DNA from: Streptomyces sp. NK08204
GTDB taxonomy: Bacteria > Actinomycetota > Actinomycetes > Streptomycetales > Streptomycetaceae
DNA: 64,000 nt
Assembly: GCF_020400585.1 (NCBI RefSeq)
Contig: NZ_JAINVF010000018.1
Coordinates: forward strand, 1-64,000
Direction of reading: 5' to 3'
The translations under genes and the position numbers were made by a program. The notes beneath the pieces were generated by a model that worked only from the letters and a program-made list of their open reading frames with translations, did no database searches and had not been told where the DNA came from. Shown piece by piece: positions 16,808 to 24,564 of this stretch; the first letter of the stretch is position 1; every line of letters starts with the position of its first letter.

Positions 16808-16837
16808 GACAACGCCGTGACAACAGCTCCGTAGCTT
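16808..16837 (+). promoter_or_regulatory. Predicted sigE promoter with CseB direct repeat
   Basis: GACAAC occurs at 16808-16813 and again at 16819-16824, an 11-base spacing typical of OmpR-family sites. TAGCTT (16832-16837) follows seven bases later as a -10. The repeats occupy the -35 position, as expected for a promoter that depends on an activator. CseB is known to be the activator of sigE in S. coelicolor; the exact site is my inference. The transcript would start near 16844, giving a leader of about 78 bases. Confidence 0.6.
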
Positions 16838-16921
16838 CTTCCCCGTGCCCGGCGGACCACCGGCACAGCAGCAGGACTTCAGGCATGAGCCGGAGAACAC
16901 GGGGAACGGAGGCGGCTGATC

Positions 16922-17461
16922 ATGACGCAGGGCGAGGTGCTCGAGTTCGAGGAATACGTCCGCACCCGGCAGGACGCGCTGCTGCGCAGCGCGCGGCGAC
17001 TGGTCCCGGACCCCGTCGACGCCCAGGACCTGCTGCAGACCGCGCTCGTGCGGACGTACGGCCGTTGGGAGGGCATCGCCGACAAGCGGCTCGCCGACGC
17101 CTACCTGCGCCGGGTCATGATCAACACGCGGACCGAGTGGTGGCGGGCCCGCAAGCTCGAGGAGGTCCCGACCGAGCAGTTGCCCGACGCGTCGGTCGCC
17201 GACTCCACCGAGCAGCACGCCGACCGCGCGCTCCTCATGGACATCATGAAAGTGCTGGCTCCGAAGCAGCGCAGCGTCGTGGTGCTGCGACACTGGGAGC
17301 AGATGTCCACAGAGGAGACCGCCGCCGCCCTCGGCATGTCGGCCGGTACGGTCAAGAGCACGCTGCACCGGGCGCTCGCCCGGCTCCGCGAGGAGCTGGA
17401 GGCCCGCGACCTGGACGCACGCGCGCTGGAGCGTGAGGAGCGGGAGCGTTGCGCGGCCTGA
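16922..17461 (+). CDS. sigE: ECF sigma factor, cell-envelope stress
   Basis: RNA polymerase sigma factor of the extracytoplasmic-function class that turns on cell-wall repair genes. The 179-residue product has sigma-2 (about 10-75, with DPVDAQDLLQTALVRTYGRW) and sigma-4 (about 110-165, with HWEQMSTEETAAALGMSAGT), and I recognise it as S. coelicolor SigE. No anti-sigma factor gene follows; control is instead transcriptional through CseB/CseC. ATG 16922 is preceded by GGAGGC. The cseA start overlaps the end of this gene by 13 bases, so the two are translationally coupled. Confidence 0.96.
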   Translation: MTQGEVLEFEEYVRTRQDALLRSARRLVPDPVDAQDLLQTALVRTYGRWEGIADKRLADAYLRRVMINTRTEWWRARKLEEVPTEQLPDASVADSTEQHADRALLMDIMKVLAPKQRSVVVLRHWEQMSTEETAAALGMSAGTVKSTLHRALARLREELEARDLDARALEREERERCAA

Positions 17462-18108
17462 CCGGGGCCGGGCCCAGCCGGGCCCGAAGCAGTTCTCAGG
17501 CGGTGATCGCGGCGACGGCCGTGTTCGCCGCCCTCGCCCTTTTCGCCGCCGCGTGCGGCACCGGCGGCACCGGCGCCCGGGACGAGGGCCCGGCGCACGC
17601 CTCGGCGGTGGCGGGCGCCGTCGCCTCACCGTCGCCGAGCCCCACCGAGACCTACCGGCACGTGGACGCCGTGGCGCTGCTGAGGCGGGATCCGGCGGTC
17701 TCCACGGCGGTCAAACGCGAGCTGAAGCCGTGCAGCGGCGAGGACGAGTACCCGGTGCAGGTGACCTACGGCGACCTGACCGGCGGACCGGTGAACGACG
17801 TCCTCGTCAACGTCCTGAGCTGCAGCGACCAGGTCGGCATCGGCGCGTACGTCTACCGGGACGAGAACGGCACGTACACCAACGTGTTCGAGAGCGAGGA
17901 GTCCCCGGTCTTCGCGGAGATAGACGGGGCCGAGCTGACCGTGACCATGCAGGTGTACGCCACCGACGACCAGATGTCGAACCCGTCCACCGAGAACGTG
18001 ATCACCTACGACTGGAGTGCGCGAGCGGGGCACTTCGTCCAGAGGCACGCCCACCGCACCGACTACAGCAAGGCCGGTCTGAGCACGGTCCCCGCGCCGG
18101 ACAACTGA
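17449..18108 (+). CDS. cseA: Lipoprotein CseA, negative modulator of sigE signalling
   Basis: In S. coelicolor CseA is a lipoprotein on the outer face of the membrane whose loss raises sigE promoter activity. The 219-residue product has a signal sequence with lipobox LFAAAC; the lipidated Cys is followed by Gly/Thr-rich linker. The exterior domain contains PCSGEDEYPVQVTYGDL and LSCSDQVGIGAYVYRDENG. The start is TTG 17449 inside sigE, with GAGGAGCGGGAGCG just before it. Position and length fit the known gene closely. It is followed by a 135-base spacer of tandem 17-base repeats before cseB. Confidence 0.92.
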   Translation: MRGLTGAGPSRARSSSQAVIAATAVFAALALFAAACGTGGTGARDEGPAHASAVAGAVASPSPSPTETYRHVDAVALLRRDPAVSTAVKRELKPCSGEDEYPVQVTYGDLTGGPVNDVLVNVLSCSDQVGIGAYVYRDENGTYTNVFESEESPVFAEIDGAELTVTMQVYATDDQMSNPSTENVITYDWSARAGHFVQRHAHRTDYSKAGLSTVPAPDN

Positions 18109-18109
18109 C

Positions 18110-18211
18110 GGACGACCGGCACCACCGGCCACGAGCACACACCGCTCCTCGGCACGCACCGACCACGAGCACAGACCGACCACCAGCACACACCGAGCAC
18201 GAGCCACGCCG
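18110..18211. repeat. Degenerate 17-bp tandem repeats between cseA and cseB
   Basis: Consecutive 17-base units can be read: GGCCACGAGCACACACC (18127-18143), a diverged unit (18144-18160), GACCACGAGCACAGACC (18161-18177) and GACCACCAGCACACACC (18178-18194). Weaker units flank them (18110-18126, 18195-18211). The array fills most of the spacer between stop and next start. Confidence 0.75.
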
Positions 18212-18243
18212 GCCACCGGCACATGAGGACTGAGAGCACCCGG

Positions 18244-18948
18244 ATGGCAGACCAGACCCACGTCCTGTTCGTCGAGGACGACGACGTCATCCGCGAGGCC
18301 ACCCAGCTCGCCCTGGAGCGGGTCGGCTTCGCGGTGACCGCCATGCCCGACGGGCTGTCCGGCCTGGAAGCGTTCCGGGCCCACCGCCCCGACATCGCAC
18401 TGCTGGACGTCATGGTGCCGGGCCTCGACGGGGTCAGCCTGTGCCGTCGTATCCGCGACGAGTCCACCGTGCCGGTGATCATGCTCTCCGCGCGCGCCGA
18501 CTCCATCGACGTGGTGCTCGGCCTCGAGGCGGGCGCCGACGACTATGTGACCAAGCCGTTCGACGGTGCCGTCCTGGTCGCCCGGATCCGTGCGGTGCTG
18601 CGCCGCTTCGGACACGCGGGCGGGTCCGCCGCTCAGGAAGAGTCCGGTACGTCGGTGAACGGCGGCAGGCTCACCTTCGGCGACCTGGAGGTCGACACCG
18701 AGGGCATGGAGGTGCGCCGCGCCGGGCAGCCGGTCGCGCTCACCCCGACCGAGATGCGGCTGCTGCTGGAGTTCTCCTCCGCGCCGGGCACCGTGCTCTC
18801 CCGCGACAAGCTGCTGGAGCGCGTGTGGGACTACGGCTGGGGCGGGGACACCCGGGTCGTCGACGTCCATGTGCAGCGGCTGCGGCAGAAGATCGGCCAG
18901 GACCGGATCGAGACGGTCCGCGGCTTCGGCTACAAGCTGAAGGCCTGA
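18244..18948 (+). CDS. cseB: Two-component response regulator CseB (OmpR family)
   Basis: Phosphorylated by CseC, it activates the sigE promoter. The 234-residue product has a receiver domain (1-120) with acidic pocket EDD (11-13), phospho-acceptor Asp55 (IALLDVMVP) and Lys in TKPF. A winged-helix DNA-binding domain ends in VVDVHVQRLRQKIG ... GFGYKLKA. ATG 18244 gives the length of the known protein; an in-frame ATG at 18223 would add seven residues. It is separated from cseA by the repeat array and from cseC by 13 bases. Confidence 0.95.
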   Translation: MADQTHVLFVEDDDVIREATQLALERVGFAVTAMPDGLSGLEAFRAHRPDIALLDVMVPGLDGVSLCRRIRDESTVPVIMLSARADSIDVVLGLEAGADDYVTKPFDGAVLVARIRAVLRRFGHAGGSAAQEESGTSVNGGRLTFGDLEVDTEGMEVRRAGQPVALTPTEMRLLLEFSSAPGTVLSRDKLLERVWDYGWGGDTRVVDVHVQRLRQKIGQDRIETVRGFGYKLKA

Positions 18949-18961
18949 ACGGGGCGGCGCC

Positions 18962-20320
18962 ATGCAGAGGATCCTTCGGCACCCGGTCCGCAGCGTGGAG
19001 CGCGCGGGCCTGCACACCGGGCTGAGATGGAAGCTCAGCGCGGCGATCGCCCTGGTCGCCGGGCTGGTGGCGATCGCGCTGAGCCTGGTCGTGCACAACG
19101 CGGCGCGTGTGTCGATGCTGGACAACGCGCGCGAGCTGGCCAACGAGCGGGTGCAGCTCGCGCAGCGCAACTACGAGCTTTCCGGGCGGCCCAACTTCCC
19201 CAGCATCAAGATCGACGACCCGGGGCTGCCGCCGGCGCTGCGCGAGAAGGTCGAGAAAGGCCGCCGGGCCAGCGACGTCTCGGAGCACGCCGGTTCACCC
19301 CCGGACATCTGGGCGGCCGTACCGGCCAAGGACGGGCATGTGCTGTCCCTGCACAGCCACTTCCCGAACCGCAGCGCGGACGTCATGAGGGACCTCGACC
19401 AGGCCCTCGTCATCGGCTCCATCGCGGTCGTGCTGGGCGGCAGCGCGCTCGGTGTGCTCATCGGCGGACAGTTGTCCCGTCGGCTGCGCAAGGCGGCGGC
19501 AGCGGCGAACCAGGTCGCCAAGGGCGAGACCGACGTGCGGGTGCGGGACGCCATCGGCGGGGTCGTACGGGACGAGACCGACGATCTCGCGCGCGCGGTC
19601 GACGCCATGGCGGACGCGCTGCAGCAGCGCCTGGAGGCCGAGCGGCGGGTCACCGCCGACATCGCGCACGAGCTGCGCACCCCCGTGACGGGCCTGCTCA
19701 CGGCAGCCGAACTGCTGCCCCCCGGCCGCCCCACGGAACTGGTCCTGGACCGGGCGAAGGCGATGCGCACCCTGGTCGAGGACGTCCTGGAGGTGGCCCG
19801 CCTCGACAGCGCCTCCGAACGGGCCGAGCTGCAGGACATCATGCTGGGCGAGTTCGTCTCCCGGCGCGTCGCCGCGAAGGACCCGGACATCACCGTACGG
19901 GTGGTGCACGAATCGGAGGTCACCACCGATCCGCGCCGCTTGGAGCGCGTGCTGTTCAACCTGCTCGCCAACGCCGCCCGGCACGGCAGACCGCCCGTCG
20001 AGGTCACCATCGAGGGCCGGGTCATCCGGGTGCGCGACCACGGCCCCGGCTTCCCCGACGAGTTGCTGGCCGAGGGCCCGAGCCGCTTCCGTACCGGCAG
20101 CAAGGACCGCGCCGGGCAGGGCCACGGCCTGGGCCTGACCATCGCAGCCGGCCAGGCCCGCGTCCTCGGCGCCCGCCTCACGTTCCGCAACATCCGCCCC
20201 GCCGGCACCCCCGCCCACCTCCCCGCCGAGGGCGCGGTGGCCGTCCTCTGGCTCCCCGAACACGCGCCCACGAACACCGGCAGCTACCCGATACTGCCGC
20301 TGCCCGCCACCACCGACTGA
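18962..20320 (+). CDS. cseC: Sensor histidine kinase CseC
   Basis: Membrane sensor of cell-wall damage that phosphorylates CseB. The 452-residue protein has two membrane helices (about 27-46 and 148-170) enclosing a sensor loop of about 100 residues. A HAMP region (about 170-222), the H-box DIAHELRTPV (His236) and an ATPase domain (N-box NLLANAARHG, G1 DHGPGFP, G2 GHGLGLT) follow. S. coelicolor CseC is, from memory, about 50 residues longer. ATG 18962 follows cseB closely. A strong hairpin terminator follows at 20483. Confidence 0.94.
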   Translation: MQRILRHPVRSVERAGLHTGLRWKLSAAIALVAGLVAIALSLVVHNAARVSMLDNARELANERVQLAQRNYELSGRPNFPSIKIDDPGLPPALREKVEKGRRASDVSEHAGSPPDIWAAVPAKDGHVLSLHSHFPNRSADVMRDLDQALVIGSIAVVLGGSALGVLIGGQLSRRLRKAAAAANQVAKGETDVRVRDAIGGVVRDETDDLARAVDAMADALQQRLEAERRVTADIAHELRTPVTGLLTAAELLPPGRPTELVLDRAKAMRTLVEDVLEVARLDSASERAELQDIMLGEFVSRRVAAKDPDITVRVVHESEVTTDPRRLERVLFNLLANAARHGRPPVEVTIEGRVIRVRDHGPGFPDELLAEGPSRFRTGSKDRAGQGHGLGLTIAAGQARVLGARLTFRNIRPAGTPAHLPAEGAVAVLWLPEHAPTNTGSYPILPLPATTD

Positions 20321-20482
20321 GCTCACCGACCCAGGGCACCTGCGGCCCGAGGGCGGGCTGCCTGCCGACGGCGGCGGCGGTGCGAGGGGCGGGCGACGGT
20401 GCTCGGGGCCCGGCGTCGGTGCTCGGGGCCAGCAGCGGGTGTCGTGGAGGAGCGGCCGCGCCCGGACCACCCCCGGGGCATG

Positions 20483-20522
20483 CCGTAGGCCCCCGGGGCG
20501 GACACCGACCGGGGGCCTACGG
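20483..20522. terminator. Terminator of the sigE operon (bidirectional)
   Basis: A perfect 14-bp stem (CCGTAGGCCCCCGG and its complement) with a 12-base loop lies between the convergent cseC and MFS genes. It is 21 bases from the MFS stop. Confidence 0.8.
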
Positions 20523-20543
20523 CTCTCGTTCACGAGGTCCGGA

Positions 20544-22163
20544 TCAGGCGACCTCGACCACCGGCATCGGAGGAACCTCCGCGCCGTCCTCGACCGGCTT
20601 CTGCGGTCCGCCCTTGAGCGGGACCTCCTTCACGAACAGCGCCGCGATCAGCACCGTCACCGCGACCGCCGCGCCGAGCAGGAACGCCGAGTGCGTACCG
20701 GCGGACACCGCGTGCTGGTAGGCGTCCCGCGCCTGGGCCGGCAGCTTGGCCAGGCCGGCCGCGTCCAGCTGGGCCGACTTGTCGGTGATGCCCTTGCCCA
20801 GCGCACCGGCCCGCTCGGTCATGACGTCCTTGACCCGGTTGTTGAACAGCGCACCCATGATGGCCACGCCGAAGGACGAGCCGAGCGTACGGAACAGGGT
20901 GGCCGAGGAGGACGCCACGCCCATGTCCTTCATCTGCACGCTGTTCTGCGCGACCAGCATGGTGACCTGCATCAGGCAGCCCATGCCGGCGCCCAGCACG
21001 GCCATGTACAGACCCGACGTGAGCCGCGTGGTCCCGGTGTCCATCAGCGACAGCAGGTACGCACCCAGAATCATCAGCGCGCCGCCCGCGATCGGGAACA
21101 CCTTGTAGCGACCGGTGCCGGTGGTGACGCGCCCGGCGACCATCGAGGTGACGAGCATCGCGCCGAGCATCGGCAGGAGCAGCAGACCGGAGTTGGTCGC
21201 GGACGCGCCCTGCACCGACTGCTGGTACAGCGGCAGGAACAGCGTGGCGCCGAACATCACGAAGCCGGTCATGAAGCCGATCACCGACATCAGGGTGAAG
21301 TTGCGGCTGCGGAAGATGTGCAGCGGCAGCACCGGCTCCACCGCCTTGGTCTGCCAGAACACGAACCCGACGAGCGCGGCCACGCCGATGCTGATCAGCT
21401 CCATGATCCGCGCGGAGGTCCAGGCGTACTCGCTGCCACCCCAGGTGGTGACCAGCACGATCGCGGTGATGCCGAGGGTCAGCAGCAGCGCGCCCAGGTA
21501 GTCGATGCGCGCCTTGGCCCGCTTCTTCGGCAGCTGGAGCACCACGGTGACCAGCCCGAGCGCGACCACGCCGAGCGGCAGGTTGATGTAGAAGGCCCAG
21601 CGCCAGCCCCAGTTGTCGGTGATGGTGCCGCCGACCAGCGGGCCGCCGATCATGGCGAGCGCCATGACACCGGCCATCATGCCCTGGAACTTGCCGCGCT
21701 CACGCGGCGGAACCAGGTCGCCGATGATCGCCATGACGCCGACCATCAGACCGCCGGCGCCGAGACCCTGCACCGCCCGGAAGCCGATGAGCTGGCCCAT
21801 GTCCTGCGCCATGCCGCTCAGCGCCGAGCCGATCAGGAAGAGCACGATGGAGCTGAGGAAGGCGCCCTTGCGCCCGTACATGTCGCCGATCTTGCCCCAG
21901 AGCGGGGTGGAGGCCGCGGTGGCGAGGGTGTAGCCGGTGACCACCCAGGACAGGTGTTCCAGGCCGCCCAGTTCGCCGACGATCGTCGGCATCGCCGTAC
22001 CGACGATCATGTTGTCGAGCATCGCGAGCATCATCGCGATCATGAGCGCGAGCACGACGACCCGCACGCTCTTGGGCTGTTTCTCGCCCGCGTTCCGGCC
22101 CGTGGCCTTGGGCCCCGCAACTGTGGGGGCGCCGTCCGCCGCGCCCGTCAGCGTGTCCGCCAT
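20544..22163 (-). CDS. MFS multidrug efflux transporter, DHA2 (14-TM) family
   Basis: A 539-residue proton-driven exporter of the EmrB/QacA type. About fourteen hydrophobic segments are visible. The antiporter motifs include LDNMIVGTAMPTIVGELGG after helix 1, WVVTGYTLATAASTPLWGKIGDMYGRK between helices 2 and 3 (positions about 55-80) and a G-rich helix 5 (MMAGVMALAMIGGPLVGG). The C-terminal tail is short and acidic/Val-rich. ATG 22163. It is divergent from a TetR regulator with a shared mirrored operator, so it is probably induced by a ligand of that repressor. The exported drug is unknown. Confidence 0.9.
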   Translation of the reverse strand: MADTLTGAADGAPTVAGPKATGRNAGEKQPKSVRVVVLALMIAMMLAMLDNMIVGTAMPTIVGELGGLEHLSWVVTGYTLATAASTPLWGKIGDMYGRKGAFLSSIVLFLIGSALSGMAQDMGQLIGFRAVQGLGAGGLMVGVMAIIGDLVPPRERGKFQGMMAGVMALAMIGGPLVGGTITDNWGWRWAFYINLPLGVVALGLVTVVLQLPKKRAKARIDYLGALLLTLGITAIVLVTTWGGSEYAWTSARIMELISIGVAALVGFVFWQTKAVEPVLPLHIFRSRNFTLMSVIGFMTGFVMFGATLFLPLYQQSVQGASATNSGLLLLPMLGAMLVTSMVAGRVTTGTGRYKVFPIAGGALMILGAYLLSLMDTGTTRLTSGLYMAVLGAGMGCLMQVTMLVAQNSVQMKDMGVASSSATLFRTLGSSFGVAIMGALFNNRVKDVMTERAGALGKGITDKSAQLDAAGLAKLPAQARDAYQHAVSAGTHSAFLLGAAVAVTVLIAALFVKEVPLKGGPQKPVEDGAEVPPMPVVEVA

Positions 22164-22186
22164 CTTCGAACTCCCCCCGCAGCGCC

Positions 22187-22257
22187 ACTTACTTGACGCC
22201 CGGCTAGTTGACTACACTGGGACGGTAGACGTGGCACTAGCCGGGCGTCAAGTAAGT
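22187..22257. promoter_or_regulatory. Mirrored twin operator between MFS and TetR genes
   Basis: Two 21-base arms (22187-22207 and 22237-22257) are perfect inverted copies, separated by 29 bases. Each arm contains an imperfect 18-base dyad ACTTGACGCCCGGCTAGT, the size of a TetR site. Each arm also carries TTGACG, so bound repressor would cover -35 elements; on the minus strand TTGACG (22246-22251) and TACCGT (22222-22227) are 18 apart. Confidence 0.85.
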
Positions 22258-22305
22258 TTGAGAGGCCTCACGCGCATTTCCCGCGGCAGCGCAAGGAGTA
22301 CGAGA

Positions 22306-22905
22306 ATGAGTGTCACCATGGACGGCACCAAGCAGCAGCGCCGCGGCAACACCCGCCAGCGCATCCAGGACGTCGCGCTCGAACTCTTCGCCGAGCAGGG
22401 CTACGAGAAGACCTCGCTACGCGAGATCGCCGAGCGCCTCGACGTCACCAAGGCAGCTCTGTACTACCACTTCAAGACCAAGGAAGAGATCGTCGTCAGC
22501 CTCTTCGAGGATCTGACCGTACCGATCGACGCCGTGATCGAGTGGGGCCGGCAGCAGCCGCACACGCTGGAGACCAAGCAGGAGATCGTCCGGCGCTACA
22601 GCGAGGCCCTGACGGGCGCCGAGCCGCTCTTCCGGTTCATGCAGGAGAACCAGGCGACGGTACGCGAACTGCGCATCGGGGACACCTTCAAGGATCTGGT
22701 CCGCCGCCTGCGGGACACCATCATCGACACCGAGGCACCCCTCGTCGAACAGGTCCGCTTCGTCAGCGCCATCTTCACGCTGCACGCGGGGATGTTCGTC
22801 ATGCAGGACATGGAAGGCGACCCCGAGAAGCGGCGCCAGGCCGTTCTCGAAGTCGCCGTGGACCTCGTCACGCAAGCGTACGAGGGCGCCCGCAAGGGCC
22901 GTTGA
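22306..22905 (+). CDS. TetR-family transcriptional repressor
   Basis: A 199-residue repressor, likely of itself and of the divergent MFS exporter. The N-terminal helix-turn-helix (about 14-60) shows ELFAEQGYEKTSLREIAERL and TKAALYYHFKTKEE, the classic TetR pattern. The C-terminal half is helical and should form the ligand pocket and dimer interface. ATG 22306 has AAGGAG eight bases upstream; the frame extends over the MFS start but only as overlap. Ten bases separate its stop from the stop of the convergent LytM gene, with no clear terminator between. Confidence 0.92.
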   Translation: MSVTMDGTKQQRRGNTRQRIQDVALELFAEQGYEKTSLREIAERLDVTKAALYYHFKTKEEIVVSLFEDLTVPIDAVIEWGRQQPHTLETKQEIVRRYSEALTGAEPLFRFMQENQATVRELRIGDTFKDLVRRLRDTIIDTEAPLVEQVRFVSAIFTLHAGMFVMQDMEGDPEKRRQAVLEVAVDLVTQAYEGARKGR

Positions 22906-22915
22906 CACCCTCGGG

Positions 22916-23467
22916 TCAGACCTTGACGCCCTTGGCGTGCAGGAAGGCGACCGGGTCGACGGCGGAGCCGTAGTTCGGGGTCGTACGGATCTCGAAGTGC
23001 AGGTGCGGGCCGGTGGAGTTGCCGGTGCTGCCGGACAGGGCGATGTGCTGGCCGGTCCGGACGACCTGGCCGACCTTGACGTCGATCCGGGACAGGTGCG
23101 CGTACTGCGAGTAGGTGCGGTTGCCGTGCTTGATGACGACGGCGTTGCCGTACGCGGGGCCGTCACCGGCGCCGTTGGGGCCGGCCTTGACGACGGTGCC
23201 GCCGTGCGCGGCGAGGACCTCGGTGCCGGTCGGCACGGCGAAGTCCTGGCCGCTGTGCTTGTGCATCCAGTGGCTGCCGGCCTGCGCGAAGCTCGCGGAG
23301 AGCGTGTACTTCTTCACCGGGTCGACCCAGGCCGCGGCGGACGGCGCGGCTGCGCTTGCGACCCCGGCCCCCACTACGGCCGTGGCACCGATTCCGGCAG
23401 CCAGGACGGCCACGCGGGTGCGGAGCGAGGACGTACGGGACGAACGGGACGTGAAGCGCTGGAACAT
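22916..23467 (-). CDS. Secreted M23/LytM-type peptidase
   Basis: A cell-wall endopeptidase candidate of 183 residues. An N-terminal signal peptide (to about residue 40, core VAVLAAGIGATAVVGAG, ending ASAA) is followed by the zinc peptidase domain. His71 and Asp75 lie in HSGQDFAVPTG, His124 in YAHLS, and His155/His157 in PHLHFEI, the full catalytic set. No SH3 or peptidoglycan-binding domain is attached. ATG 23467 is preceded by AGAGGTG. I looked for a c-di-AMP (ydaO) riboswitch upstream because some Streptomyces hydrolase genes have one, and found none of its conserved blocks. Confidence 0.92.
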   Translation of the reverse strand: MFQRFTSRSSRTSSLRTRVAVLAAGIGATAVVGAGVASAAAPSAAAWVDPVKKYTLSASFAQAGSHWMHKHSGQDFAVPTGTEVLAAHGGTVVKAGPNGAGDGPAYGNAVVIKHGNRTYSQYAHLSRIDVKVGQVVRTGQHIALSGSTGNSTGPHLHFEIRTTPNYGSAVDPVAFLHAKGVKV

Positions 23468-23879
23468 GGACACCTCTGGGGGGTTCAGGGACAGAAGAGC
23501 CACCCGGCGCACAGACGTTCGCCGCGGTGGCCATCTCTTGGTAACCCAGCCACCCATCCGCAGCCAAAGCCCCCCAACTACGGCATCTCGTAGTAGGTCG
23601 CACCAAAACGATCCGGGGTATTGACGGACAAAACGGGCGTTTGCCCTGGGTGGCGCCCTATCGCATTCCGTCCCACATGCCACTACCAAAGGTAGTAACG
23701 GACAAATCGCCTGTGCGGCACATCACTATCACCGCCCGGCCCGGCGCGGAGAAATGTGACGCACACCCCTGTCCACCTACCGTTCGGTAACCCTACGGTT
23801 CCCTTCGCGCCACCATCACTGCAGAACATGTGCCTGACAAAAACAGGCATGTGCACGGACGTGAGAGGACCCCCCACCG
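23468..23879. promoter_or_regulatory. Divergent regulatory region with paired dyads and repeats
   Basis: No gene is supported in this 412-base gap between the LytM and HAD genes. It holds two short dyads of similar sequence, ACTACG-6-CGTAGT (23577-23594) and ACTACC-3-GGTAGT (23682-23696). It also has a direct repeat, TGACGGACAAAACG (23622-23635) and TAACGGACAAATCG (23696-23709). These may be operators for the two secreted-protein genes. Confidence 0.45.
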
Positions 23880-24503
23880 ATGACCCGACGCCCCTGGACG
23901 CTCCGCATGTCCGCGACCGCCGTCTCCGTGGCCGCCCTGGCCGCCGTGGCCGCCCCGGCCCAGGCCGCGACCGCCGACGGCACGGCCACGACGGACAGCA
24001 CCGCCGCGCAGGTCGACTACGCCACGTGGCAGAAGGACTGCCAGGCCGTCATGGACCAGGCGCTTCCGTACCTCCAGGAGCGCATCGCCGAGGCCAGGCC
24101 CGGGGAGAAGCAGGCGATCGTCTTCGACATCGACAACACGACCCTGGAGACCGACTTCGGCTTCACCTACCCGCAGCCGGCCAACAAACCCGTCCTGGAC
24201 GTCGCCCGGTACGCCCAGGAGCACGGAGTCTCCCTCTTCTTCGTCACGGCCCGCCCGGGGATCATCTACTGGCCCACCGAGTACAACCTCGAGCACGACG
24301 GCTACGGCGTCTCCGGTCTCTACGTCCGCGGCCTGTTCGACCTCTTCAAGGACGTCGCCGCCTACAAGACCGCCCAGCGCGTCGATATCGAGAACAAGGG
24401 CTACACGATCATCGCGAACATCGGCAACAGCGCCACCGACCTGTCCGGCGGCCACGCCGAGAAGACGTTCAAGCTCCCGGACTACAACGGCCAGTTGTCC
24501 TGA
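23880..24503 (+). CDS. Secreted HAD-superfamily acid phosphatase (IIIB-like)
   Basis: A 207-residue exported phosphatase. A signal peptide ends near AAPAQAA (about residue 30). The HAD motif I is FDIDNTTLE with nucleophile Asp83 and acid/base Asp85. Motif II is FFVTARPG, and the last motif is IIANIGNSATDLSGG. It resembles the class B acid-phosphatase/vegetative-storage-protein group within HAD subclass IIIB. The probable role is to free phosphate from organic phosphates outside the cell. ATG 23880 follows GAGAGGA. The NACHT gene starts 62 bases downstream on the same strand, but I see no functional link. Confidence 0.88.
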   Translation: MTRRPWTLRMSATAVSVAALAAVAAPAQAATADGTATTDSTAAQVDYATWQKDCQAVMDQALPYLQERIAEARPGEKQAIVFDIDNTTLETDFGFTYPQPANKPVLDVARYAQEHGVSLFFVTARPGIIYWPTEYNLEHDGYGVSGLYVRGLFDLFKDVAAYKTAQRVDIENKGYTIIANIGNSATDLSGGHAEKTFKLPDYNGQLS

Positions 24504-24564
24504 CGGCAGGCCGGGACGTCCGGCTAGGCTCCTTCCGGTCCACAGGAGTCACGGGGGTGGAGCG

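Noticed and set aside
18110..18211. CRISPR array in the cseA-cseB spacer
   Set aside because: The 17-base units are contiguous and degenerate, with no unique spacers; they are simple tandem repeats.
22187..22257. Insertion-sequence terminal inverted repeats
   Set aside because: The arms are too close (29 bases) to flank an element and sit exactly in a divergent regulator/efflux promoter, so an operator explains them better.
23468..23700. c-di-AMP (ydaO-type) riboswitch upstream of the LytM gene
   Set aside because: I looked because disA is nearby and such switches control Streptomyces wall hydrolases, but the conserved blocks of the class are absent on the minus strand.
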